Assembly (NCBI GenBank): GCA_031763025.1
Contig: JASSKH010000005.1
Coordinates: 7,809,514 to 7,873,513, forward strand
Direction: 5' to 3'
DNA length: 64,000 nucleotides
From: Macrocystis pyrifera
Lineage: Eukaryota; Sar; Phaeophyceae; Laminariales; Laminariaceae
Part shown: positions 53,732 through 64,000 of the stretch, in pieces
Position numbering within the stretch: position 1 is the first letter of the stretch
Layout of the letters: each line of letters begins with the position of its first letter
Program-made: the position numbers and the translations under genes
The notes under the pieces: generated by a model
Seen by the model: the letters and a program-made list of their open reading frames with translations, nothing else
Database searches by the model: none
Told to the model about the DNA's origin: nothing

Positions 53732-53905
53732 AGGGGGGGGTGAACTCATATCACGCATGGCCGTAGTCGTATGGCCGTAGACGCGCGCATCCCTACAACG
53801 TCGTGACGGAGCACAACGGGTTTTCACCGACCAGGCAGACATTGCTTGCACCGAGGGCGAAGTGCCGGGAGGTGTTGGGCGAGTCGCACGAGCTGATTGA
53901 GGGGG
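53732..53905 (-). repeat. Poly-G-headed repeat, copy 5
   Basis: Matches 52208-52390 with about 15-20% change by eye. The minus-strand frame VQAMSAWSVKT..APSRRCR is retained. It lies between the zinc-finger and EH-domain genes. Confidence 0.65.
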
Positions 53906-54044
53906 GTGGCTGAATGAGGAGGCTGGTGCACCACCAGTAAGATATATTATCACAATCCCCTTTCCCCGAATGGGTTTATTGTAGCAGTATAGACACTGAG
54001 CAGAGAAAGCTATTTTCGGTGCGGATTGTGCGGATGGGTCACTG

Positions 54045-57000
54045 TCACCTTAATTTTCTGGAAACGTCTCCCTTCTCAGCTCCACTGCCACCACAACCAT
54101 CGTAGCTAATTCTGCCGATGTCTAGGCAACCAGTCGGCGGCGACGGTGGAGGTGGCCCTAATCTCACTTCCAGAGACGTGGTGAGCGAGGAGGCGCGCCT
54201 GATCCCTGACGGGAAGGACACACTGAACTGAACAAATACAGCGAAAACAGCACCCGAGACGATCGATGGTTGAAAAAAAACTTTATGTAAAAATGTCAAG
54301 ACTCGTCGACGCTTGCGAAATGGGCTAAATCATTGGCGGGCATGGCTGATGATGATGACGATGTTGCTGATGACGATGACGATGACGATACAGACGATAA
54401 TGATGATGACGATGATGATGATGTTCTCACATTAGCTCGTTCTCATTGAAATCTAGCCCATGATCGAGTAACTACGTAGCTCTAGACTCGATAAATCTTA
54501 CTTGTTGTGTCCGGAGGCAAGGCTCACGCCCAGGGTATGGCGTCAGATGCGGCAGCGGGGCGCTCAGTTGGGCGAAAGACAAGCCACCACTCCTTCTGCC
54601 GGTGTCGTCACCCGAAAACGATAAGTTGTGGATGCTGTTGTCGTCCTGAGATGTGTGCATAGGATCCATCGCCTATCATCAAACAGTACGGTCAAGGGAA
54701 CGTGCAGGTGAAATGCGGGGACAGGAGATCAAGGGGGACGTACTCAACACTACTGCCAAAATGAGGCATTGGTAGGAGGGGCGGGGGCAACGAGGGTACC
54801 CAAATAAGTAACCCGGTCGCGATTGAGATGTTGACGCTTCCCGCCAGTCGACTCGACTGCCCGCGTTGCTATGGATGATCCATACGCTCCTACAGTAGCT
54901 CGCTCTCCTTGAAGAAACCCCCGACGTCTCACGTTCTGTGAGAACACAACACCTCGACCAACTGCTGAGTCGCATCTAATTCGGGTAACGGATAGGCATA
55001 CAACAACGTCCCACAAGCTCATCGACGGGCTAATATTCTTGCCATAGAAAAAAAATGTTATTTTTGTACCCGTCTGAACCTTCAAGGTGAAGCTCTTATA
55101 ATCGTCCTGGTGGTCTAACTTTTCCAGCCTCTCGTCCCTCAAGGCCTCCTCCTTCTTCAGGCTCAATTCTTCCATCCTAGCAGCGCGCGCACGAATTTTC
55201 CTGTCCCTCCTCTCGGCTGGGTTTAGAGGCCCCACGGTCCGACGTTCGTCTCCATCAAGACCCCTACCGCCCGCCCCGTCCGCGTCCGGCCGATCAGCTG
55301 TTGGCGAGCGGCCTGACACCGGCGGACTTCGTTTTTTCTGTTTCCTGCCTTTGGCCTGACCATGTTAGTTTGCGCCGAAGGTGTTGACGCGTCGCAAGAT
55401 ATGTGTAATCTTATCGATTCAGACAACAGATTGGCGCGCCGACAATTTACCACGCTACAGGCAGAATTGGTCATGGTCGAAGTTGCGCGCGTAGTCTACC
55501 GGGAGTCATGGTGCTCTGGCCACGCAATGATAATCTGATGTCAGTGTTGGAGGACGAACTGTGCCCGACAATGAACCATATAGAAGAAAACACACTACAC
55601 ACACGCACGCACGACAGGAACAGGCGCTTCCTTGATACTCAGGGGCGAGCGAACAAGGAGATCGCTGTCCTACCTCAAATGCCACACACGGTAGGGCTCA
55701 GGGCTTACATAAAGACTGTTATTTTAGCGACAAGAGTAGGCACGAACAGGGATTTCACTTTCGTTTGTTGGTTTCGACGTTTCCATCGTCGCCAAGGCAC
55801 GGCGAAGCACCACTCGCACCAAAAATTAGCGGTATACATACGACTGCGGCAGGGTTCACCTTTGTCCCGTTAGCTTCATTTTCCTCCTGAGCTGTATTCC
55901 CAGCGCTTGCAACAAACTCTCTCTCAGAAGAACGCTGTTCTTCGGCTCTCGACGAGCGACTTGCCTGAGTTGTCGCTAGCACCTGCTTCTGCGGGACCAG
56001 GGAAAGCTTCGGTAAGTACTGGTCTCGTCGTGACACCTACCCAAGAATACCCCGCCCGCTGATTCAGGACTAAGCCCTCCCCTCTCGCCGATGCGAATCT
56101 CACTTGATGTGTGCACTTCGTATCCATTTGCTTCGTATCCTATATGCTTTGTACACATACGCATATTTCGCTCACGTTGTCTTTGGCTTTGTTCGTCTTC
56201 CTCGCTTTGCTCTGGGAGTGCTTGTCGGCGACTTCCTTTCTGTGCTGAGGCGATTTGCCCTCCCTTTCCGTTTTACTGCCGCGCCCCCCTTCTTCTTCCT
56301 CTAGTTCTCCTTCTTGCCCCCCAACTGTCTCGAATTCTTCTTTGACACCAAAAGGCGTTTTCCCTTTCTTCTCGCCGCTTCGACCGTTCTTAGCACGGAC
56401 GTTCCCAACGGCACTGCTGTTGTCATGTTCCACTTTTGCTGCTGTACGCCCTGTGACCACCACGGCAGAGCTGACATTCTCCTCGACGCTTGCTTCCTCC
56501 TTCTGTTCGACTTCTCCCTCCCCTCGTAAACGACGACGTCCTTTCGTCTCTTTGCGCCGGCGCAAGCGTTCTCGATTCGCCTCCTCTTCTCGACGAGAGA
56601 CGACGGACGGTGGCACGCAGCCATCTGGCCAGAGGCTGGTCAAGGATTGCGCAAGATACCAAGAGTCATTCCACGGTTTGCAGAGGGGATGCTGTACCCT
56701 TTTTCTGTCAGGTCCCGAACACTGGCCACGGTAAATAGAGGGACCATTGTATTTTTTTTGTCAGGTCCCTAACATGAGGTGCTTAACGCTTCACACTAAC
56801 ACCGACACAGTGAATAAAAAATAGGCGCGCAAAACCCGATGAAACAACTCAATGGGCTAGATTATGTACAAAACAACGCATTTGGAAAACAAACATAAAC
56901 GGAGATTGCAAGAAGTTGGGTAGTTTTTCACTTGAGGAAACCAACCGGCCAGTCAGAAACGCTTTGGGCCGCAAAGTACTTCCCCCCTTCCTACCGCACT

Positions 57001-60000
57001 GTAGTGGCATGGCTAGGCACTATAGAGGCGTGTATACCGCACTGTAGTAGCATGTCTACAACACTGTAGAGGCATGTCTACCGTGATGCAGTGTCTATCG
57101 CACTGTAGTGACATTCCTACCGCTCTGTAGGGGTATGGCGCTCATGTGCCGATATAAATACCAAAACGCCGCCTTCTAGAAGACGAGACAGCTCGTTATC
57201 CTTTGCACGGCAGGTTTGCTCGCGTATTGACTGTATGCGTTGTTGAAGAAAAACAAAGCATCAGCCACTGGCAAGAACCAACCAACTGAAAATGTTCTGA
57301 CGTTTCAGCCGTTTAAAAAAAACGTGACACACAGGTACGTTCAGTGTATGTTTACGCTCTGAGTAGGTATCTGATTACCTTGGAGGGAGCTCGTCCGGCA
57401 CATCGAGTTTCCGTTCAGTTGCGCAGAAGATGAGGTGAAGCGCGATGCTGAATTCCTCTGGTGCTAGGTACCCATCCTGGTCGAGGTCCGATAACCTTCA
57501 GAGCGCGTGCGTTCGAGACGTATTTTTATGTACTGCCAACTTTGTGTATGCATAGCAGTACAACTTCCTTCAACCTGCAAGTGATGAAGACTATGATGAT
57601 GACTGATTGTTTGATTGTTTGATCGATTGATTTGTTGATTGTTTGATTGAGTGGTGATGTGTTTGTTGTGTACTGACTTTGGATCATCATTGGTTCGATC
57701 CATTTTCGTTGAACCGGCATGCGCTAAGACGAGTTTGACTAAGAGCTACACCGCGTGTAGAAATAATGGTATGTGTTCAGGGTGGTCCAAATTCTTCGCC
57801 AAAGGTGCTGTAGTACCGCGTACACCCATGAGTGCCTTTGTTCAGAAGATGAAGAGAGAAAAAAAAAATCATTCCTTACCTCCAAATTATTTCTAGTTTT
57901 TTTTTGTCGAGGCTTGACTTGGCGAACAGCCCGGCTACCTGGCGTCCGCTCACATATCCGGCTCCAATGTCGTCGGCTTTACTGAAAATTGCCTATTCAA
58001 TATTCAGGAGTGTTGGACGGACATCAGTGTGAGTGAAGTACCGCCGGTATATATGATATACACGTTCCAATTAGAAAGTTATTGCCGTGATTGCTAATAG
58101 AGTTTTCATTCAGTCTACTATAAATATACCTATGATGATCTTCAGCCTTAGCCGATCAGTTTTTGGTCGGCGGATCTCGCCCGCCTCTGACCGTCTTTCC
58201 GTGCGGTTTCTTCGCCGGGGCGTTCCCCCTCCACGCTTGAACCGCCCGGCGCCGGAAGATCCACCCGCTCAGCGCCGTGGCGCCCGCGCGAAGCCTTGAC
58301 GTTGAGATCTACGAAGAAATCTCCGAAAATTCCTACCCAGTCAGTGTTTTGGGCCAGGGTCATTCGACGTAGTGTATTTGTTCGCGTGGTTCTTTCCGGT
58401 ACGTTCTCGCCGACCTCCGACCCATGGAGAGGGTCAGCCGGCCGGCGTCGCCATTTGTGGGGGCCTGTGCGGGTGGCTGTATCTGGGAAATCGATGGAGC
58501 GCCCCGATAGCACATGCCACCCAGGCTTGGTTGAGACTTGCCACCCATAAAAAAATATGCCGGGATATATGAGAGATATTGCTCGTCACCTACAGTCAGC
58601 AGCACTTATGGTGTGTACGCTATCGTACAGCAGCAGCTGCTGTGGAGCTGTACTACGTAGCTGCGGAAATGTACAGCTGCAGCAGGACTGCTACGGCAGC
58701 TGCTGCTGTGACGGCACCTTTTTACGGAGCTGCGCCGTTTGCGATCGCGCACTCCCCGAGTTAGAAGTTACACTGCCTTCTAGGATTCCGCCGCATTTCG
58801 GTTGATCGGCAAGTAATCGTCAGTATTCTGCCGCCTATTCGAACGTTCATGAAGTGTGGAGCGCACGCTCTCAATCTCTTGGCATCGAGTCTCAGCTTCC
58901 TCCTACTCTACAATATACGCCCATCACGCAAGTCTGCGACTGGCGGGCTTTAGGCCGCCGGCGTAGCCCCTTGTATGTCAAGGTCTTAGTCCGTTGGGCC
59001 ACTGGTAACAGTTTTCCCTGCTGTCGACGCCATTTGTGAAGGTCTTAGTCCGTTGGGCTACTGGTAAAAGGCTATCCAATTACCTACCCAATATAATTAT
59101 AAAACTTTCTCCCCCTTCGGAACAGCGGGGTCCTTGGACTTCGTATGGGGCCGCATGTGCCTAGTCCGCAGTTCTTCACAATCTCTGCGGACCCAGGAAA
59201 AGTTTCTGTCAGATTCTTGACATGAGGAAATTCGCTTTTCTTTGAAAAGCGTTTTCATGGTGGATGTGAGATTCGAGCTCGCGACCAACGACCCATGTCT
59301 TGCCGATAGACGCCAAATCGTTGGGCTACTGGTAAAAAGTTAACTAATTACAATCTAAGCCATATTACACATGGCGCAATTCGCTACAGAGTGCTTTCAG
59401 GCGTATAAAATGCATGTCAAAATGCCACTGAACAGCTCATTCTTGGGTAAGCAGCACCATCCGAGGTAGTTACTGCCGCTGTAAGAAAACTTGGGTTCTT
59501 ACGAACGTCAATTTCGCTAATGTAACGATGTTCTGCAAACATAGTAAGATCCGCTATGTACCGCCCTCAGTTACCAATCCTTTGCTATTCCTTTCCCTAG
59601 ACAGAGAAGCTCGAAGGATGGAGCAGGTTGCCAACATCCAGCGTGCATGCCTCACCTCGTATTTAGCGCGCGCCTCTTCGGTTATGGAAAATGGATCAGA
59701 ACCTTCTTCGGTGGCGCGTTTATCTGAGTGCAATGCGCAAAATACGATATGATTTTTAGTTGGCGAGGAGAACGGGGGCGAGAGGCCTCCCGTGTGCTTC
59801 CCTCAGCGCCCGCGTCTTTTCTTGTTTCTTGTGTTGAACCGAGTCTGACTCACTGTAGTCCTCATCGCTGTCATGATCTAGCCGTTTCGACTACAGCATA
59901 TTACCAGCACGCAAACTATAAGAAATTCACGTACGAGAACGGCCGCTGGGCATCGCCATACATGTCGTAGTCTTATTTGCCATTGGACGCCACTACTGGG

Positions 60001-61206
60001 GAAAGGGAGATCGTTTACGATCCGCTGCCTTCGGGACCAGGTTTTGGTCCCGTAGCGCTGCAAACGTTAGGTTTCGAGCACGAAACAGGCATACTTTGAC
60101 GTGTATCGCCCGGTCCCGTTATGTTTGTTTCCTTTTCGGAGCGACTCCCTTCTGAAACTCACTTTTCCTAGAATGGACAGCAGCGACTTTGTCTGCCCTG
60201 GAGTTCCTGTCAGCACCATCTTCTACTTTCGTTGTCAGTCCGGAAGTTGATGATGTCGCGGGAACGGCACCTTTGCTTGAAACAGGTGCAGTCTTGGAAA
60301 ACCATTTATGTTTCGCGGGAACGTCGCCTCTCTTAGTCTTCGAAAACCACTTCGACTCCTTTGATTCTTTTTTCCCCTTCGAGCTCGAGATGGACGGTTT
60401 TGCCCCCCCTTTAAATCTTGCCATCTTGACAGCATCGGTGGCCGTCTCTCGCACCCTCTCCGGAGTTAGCGTGTCCTCCCCACTCTGTGCTAGAGCTACC
60501 GCCCGCATGGCCACGTAGAACTCGTTGCGCTGGAGCGTGGTTTGCCCAGGCAAAATGGCGAGCGACCACACATTCTATGGTCGGACATACGCAAAGAGAC
60601 GTCAAACAAACGGAGTGGAAATCGCGAGGGGTGGCTACCGATCGTAAAAATAACTGGCGTGGAGCGTAAAGAATATGCGCTTACGGACACACCGCTTGCT
60701 AATGCGGGTCGGATGACAAATCATGGTCTGCGCGCGCCTGGCAATCAATGCTATTCATATTAATATCATACTCTGCTTGCGTATGGCTACTTGGAACGTG
60801 GACACCTTCGATGTTGGGCGTACAGCAGTAGTTTGGTTCGTGGTGACGGGAGGCTGATGATTACTGGCATCCTTCGGCTATCATCCGCTGCAGATCGGCG
60901 GCACTTTTCCATGGCAACAATATAGGGTGTCTGTGGCCTCGGTGCCAGAGGCCGTACTTGAGGCCGTGAAAGTTGGCTGCACGAACACCGCTCAAGACTT
61001 TTACGTACGAGTACTGGTACGACTGCTGTACGCGAAAAACTCCGCACCTTGAGCTGGGATTTGGTAAGGCCGCTGAGAGAGAGGAACTTGACAGCCTCTT
61101 GGCCGTTCAGCGTCCCTGACTTGTCCAGGTCGATGGCCTCGAATATGTTGTCGTAGTACGCGGTCTCCTTGGAGCTGGCCGGCTCCCACAAGAGCCCGCC
61201 GCTCAT
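54045..61206 (-). CDS. EH-domain protein with two EH domains and charged tail, 10+ exons
   Basis: Exons 61206-61048 (ATG), 60574-60163, 59723-59656, 57981-57880, 57495-57379, 56635-56176, 55988-55860, 55355-55080, 54672-54528 and 54205-54045 (stop). EH1 is YYDNIFEAIDLDKSGTLNGQ plus NVWSLAILPGQTTLQRNEFY; its EF loop DLDKSGTLNGQE can bind calcium. EH2 starts DPFSITEEARAKYE, continues KADDIGAGYVSGRQVAGLFA and ends RLSDLDQDGYLAPEEFSIAL. Two N-terminal EH domains, a Lys/Glu-rich coiled-coil middle (RREEEANRERLRRRKE; ARAARMEELSLKKEEALRDE) and a Ser/Pro-rich end resemble Eps15/Ede1/Pan1-type endocytic adaptors, which bind NPF motifs at clathrin-coated pits. Every join is in phase except exon 3 to 4, where about 11 bases (a microexon) are missing. 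One weak donor (GTTCAG after 55080) is assumed. Confidence 0.8.
54345..54425 (+). repeat. GATGAC microsatellite in an EH-gene intron
   Basis: About 80 bases of GATGAT, GACGAT and GATGAC trinucleotide repeats between the last two exons of the EH-domain gene. Confidence 0.8.
57565..57660 (+). repeat. TTGATTG simple repeat
   Basis: About 95 bases of ATTGTTTGATTG-like units in an intron of the EH-domain gene. Confidence 0.7.
58984..59340 (-). repeat. tRNA-like (SINE) fragments in an EH-gene intron
   Basis: Three minus-strand A-box-like pieces containing CCAGT.GCCCAACG occur at about 59010, 59065 and 59335. The last is followed, about 55 bases on, by GCGAGCTCGAATCTCAC, which resembles a T arm and B box. 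The acceptor stem does not pair, so this is a tRNA-derived repeat rather than a tRNA gene. Confidence 0.5.
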
Positions 61207-62230
61207 TGCACAAGTCGTCTGTTGTCGAGTCGTCGACGGTTGATAGTGTGCGGCGCGATCAAATGCGCTCGAATATATACCGGTTCGGGAGGAAACGCCT
61301 CCCAGCTCATTCGCAAACCACACTGTTCCTGTGGGGGGATAGACTACCAAATCAGAAAAGGGGGAATGACTAGGCATACCCATTGTCAGTTGTAGATTAC
61401 TGTTGTTGTACGCTGATGAAGTACGATGAACAGCGGTGCGATGATGTGTGCTGAACGGATGCTGATGCTCGTGGAGTACTTGCAGTAGGCTGATCAAGAG
61501 TGTAGCTGAAAAGGCTTATTATTATCTTCCTGGTGGGCAGATAGATAGATGTTGAGCGAGAACGATGAACAGACCAGAGGGGGCGGGGGCGACCCCTCCC
61601 ACTTGGCTCGTCTCACCTTCCCAACCGCTCCAATTATACCGTTCCTATTCTATCCGTTCTCATGGGAAGAGCTGATCTACCTACTGCGATCGGATGACCA
61701 ACGTCCAACGTCCCCCCCCCAGTGCCGAGAGGCAAAACAAGAGCAGTACTTTTACCTGTCTCTCTCCAAAGTTCCCGTTCCAACTCCCTTATTCAGTATT
61801 ATGTATTACCCAGTACATATCCTACCAGCATTCTCGGTACAGATTACGTAGATCTCTCCTAGGTACTGCTGTCGATTGGCCTACTACTGTACTGATTGTC
61901 TCTCTCCAGCCCTCCCAGGTCCCATCTCCAAGCTCACATACAAAGCAAGACATGGAGTCTGGCAGCAGCAAGTGATTTTCCAAACGTACCTTGACTGCAA
62001 GCACCCTATTAGAACATCCTAATAATATTCACTGAAACCCTTGCTCACATACTAATTCTCAATGAAACTATTAATAGTACGTCAATACTAAATGCTTGAG
62101 AGGAAACCAATCTCACCACATTCCTCATGAAAACGAAGCAGTACAGAGTATACCTGCTACTGCAGACAAGAAGGTAGCACAGGACCCTACCACTCCTGGT
62201 GCTCTGCGGCAGATATGATAATAGCGTTCG
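61207..62230. promoter_or_regulatory. Shared upstream region of divergent EH and TRM1-like genes
   Basis: About 1 kb separates the ATG of the minus-strand EH gene from the first open codons of the plus-strand TRM1-like gene. It contains pyrimidine-rich stretches and no repeat from the families above. Promoter function follows from position only. Confidence 0.35.
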
Positions 62231-62970
62231 ATGTCCTGGAAAAATAGGGCGGTCTCATCGAAGTCTGTGGGTCTAAAACCACTGACAAATACAAGACAAC
62301 AGAGAAGCAGGGCGAGCAACATGCGGAGCAACCGGCAGACTAGGCGTGCGGTTGTCATGGCAGTGGTGCAAACCATGCTCAAGAACAGCCGGGCAACGGA
62401 CGCGTTCAGCGCGATTGCACCGAAACACTCGACAAGCTCGATGGAAACAGGCGTCCATCTAGCAAGGGCAAGAGCTGGTGGTTGCATCCATCTAGCAAGG
62501 GCACGAGCTGGTGGTTGCAGGCCGGCCGGGGAAGGCACGCGGTGTGTCAAACGAGAGGCGTCAGCGACCTCTAGCAATGAGTCGTATGGAGGAGCTGAAG
62601 GGGTTGCGCAGCGCCTCGCAGAAGGAGGTGATGGCGGAGCTGCTGGGGTGTTTTACAACAGAGTTGGCGCCATCAACAGGGACCTGAGCATCCTGATGGC
62701 GAACGTGCTCGCCGAGGAGAGGTCGCGGGAGGGCTCAAAGAGGAAGAAACGAAAGGCGCGTAGATTACTCTCCGCGCCCTGTTCTTCTCCAGTCGACCAT
62801 CCCGTGGATGAGACCGGAGCCGAGGGGGAAGGGGACACCCGCGCAGACGGTGTGGTGGGCTCGAGAGAGCAGTCTCCGGAGGAGTTGAGGTTGGAGGGCA
62901 CGAAGGGAGACGAGGATGAGGGGATGGCTGTTCTTGATGCCTTCGCTGCCAGTGGGGTCCGAGCGTTGAG
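62231..62970 (+). CDS. TRM1-type tRNA (guanine-N2)-dimethyltransferase, 5' exon only
   Basis: Contains GVFYNRVGAINRDLSILMAN and GMAVLDAFAASGVRALR, which match two conserved Trm1 blocks (VFYNPVQ.FNRDLS; VLDALSASGLR, the SAM-binding loop). Trm1 methylates G26 of tRNAs twice. A Lys/Arg-rich and acidic insertion of about 65 residues separates the two blocks. The exon ends at GCGTTGAG|GTGTGC (62970), phase 2, and the next exon lies beyond the window. The frame is open to 62231, with an Arg-rich start that could be an organelle presequence. An alternative start is an acceptor GGTTGCAG at about 62520. A tandem 33-bp duplication (62454-62519) lies in the doubtful part. The usual FYNP proline is replaced by Arg. 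Confidence 0.7.
62454..62519 (+). repeat. 33-bp tandem duplication
   Basis: TCCATCTAGCAAGGGCA.GAG then CTGGTGGTTGCA, twice, with one difference. It encodes HLARARAGGC twice if the TRM1-like frame is translated here. Confidence 0.75.
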
Positions 62971-63297
62971 GTGTGCTTGAACTGTTTCGTTGAGAGCGCG
63001 TGCACTCGTTACGTTCCGACTGCTGTCATCTTGGGCATGTTTTGATGCTTTGATCCTTCTCTCCCCCCCCATCGCAACGTGTACGAGTGAGTACGGATAC
63101 CTGGTGCATCCTCTCCCCGCGACCGCTTGCTCCACGTCGCGGCACGAGTCACGGTAACCTTCTTTGTGAACGGATGGTGGTGCGATATTTGGTACTCCGT
63201 CCTGGTTATTCGAGTTCGCGGACCAACAGCAAACGAGTGACCACCACAATCAACGCCACACAAACCCCGCCTACCTCCTACTGGCTACTTACAGATA

Positions 63298-64000
63298 TCT
63301 CACTCTATTAGCGTGCTCGGTTGGTACATCCCTGGCCTCTCAGAGCTCCCACTTGGAAATCGCCTCCTTTTAATACTTGCCGGACCATTCCAGGGGGTCT
63401 TTGTTTTCTCCATTCCTCTTGGCGCTTTCAGTCCTTTTTTCCTTTTTTCTTCTTTCGTTTCGTGTGCATGCGTGTACTCCGAGCACGGCACCGCGTGCGA
63501 GCGCGGCACCGTCGCGGAGCTCAGCGGGTGCTGGCGGGTAGAGGGGGGGTTGCAAGGAGCGCGGTCACCGTTTTCGTGGCTAGGCGTCTCGTGTGCCTCG
63601 AGACACGAGGGAAGCATGAATGGGCTCTGTCTGGCCTCCTGGTGTGGTTCCGGTTATATGTATACGTATATTTGCCAAATTTTCGTACTTTTGCCAACTT
63701 TTCTCTTCGCACGAGCACTTTTAGGTAATACAGTAAGTACACGGACACGGGAAGCCCTGCCGGACACATTGGTCTAGGTCTCGGCGCGATCCGTGCACTC
63801 TGAAGCGCGTGGCAGGCGCTTAAAGTTTTTTTTCCGGCGCGAGTGGATAAGACGATTTCCCTGGTTTCGGTAAAGAGGCCTTGTTTTGCACGTACGTATA
63901 TCGGTACATTGTCATGCTCTCTGTTTTCTCCCCCCGGCTCTCATGAGAGCTGTGAGCACACACAGCTCAGGCATATACCAGGAACACAACAGACAACATG
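63298..64000 (+). mobile_element. Helitron-like element, copy 3, 5' part
   Basis: Starts A|TCTCACTCTATTAGCG and follows copy 1 and copy 2 through TGCTCGGTTGGTACATCCCT, CTCTCAGAGCTCCCACTTGG and TTCGTGTGC.TGCGTGTACTC to about 63655. No terminal hairpin with CTTG is found before the window ends, so the element is truncated or continues further. It lies in or after the first intron of the TRM1-like gene. Confidence 0.5.

Noticed and set aside
56255-56734. 159-codon Ser-rich frame on the plus strand
   Set aside because: Antisense to EH-gene exon 56635-56176, which joins its neighbours in phase.
59270-59340. Possible tRNA gene on the minus strand
   Set aside because: The T arm is fair but the acceptor stem fails and related A-box fragments lie alongside.

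Overview
The window reads as nuclear DNA of an intron-rich eukaryote. Five genes or gene ends can be reconstructed because their exon ends join in phase at GT/AG boundaries. Introns run from a few hundred bases to 5.7 kb, and most intergenic DNA is old, nested transposon debris. This layout, together with long G/C homopolymers and CTG/CAG-rich stretches, suggests a brown alga or a close stramenopile relative. That assignment is inference; no organelle or ribosomal marker is present.

Layout. 1-8.5 kb: an array of palindromic MITEs, one orphan exon, a Helitron-like element and a decayed non-autonomous LTR retroelement with gag zinc knuckles. 9-18.3 kb (+): a fucosyltransferase-like glycosyltransferase in four phase-matched exons; its largest intron holds a hAT-like element and an antisense coiled-coil ORF. 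18.4-39 kb: almost no conventional genes, but layered repeats. These are two families of miniature LTR elements (here TRIM-A and TRIM-B) with 4-bp target duplications and small internal ORFs, a second Helitron-like element, SINE-like copies, foldback elements and clustered minisatellites. 40.5-48.3 kb (+): an amidohydrolase of the YtcJ/LAF3 type in eleven exons. 50.0-53.3 kb (-): a TRAF-type zinc-finger protein. 54.0-61.2 kb (-): a protein with two EH domains and a charged coiled-coil tail. 62.2-63.0 kb (+): the 5' end of a TRM1-type tRNA (guanine-N2)-dimethyltransferase gene, whose remaining exons lie beyond the window.

The genes are individually housekeeping or trafficking functions (glycan synthesis, amide hydrolysis, zinc-finger signalling, endocytosis, tRNA modification) and show no operon-like relation. 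The EH gene and the TRM1 gene diverge from a shared region of about 1 kb. The most informative content is the transposon stratigraphy. Several elements can be delimited to the base by target-site duplications, one insertion has its empty site preserved elsewhere in the window, and one LTR element lies inside another.
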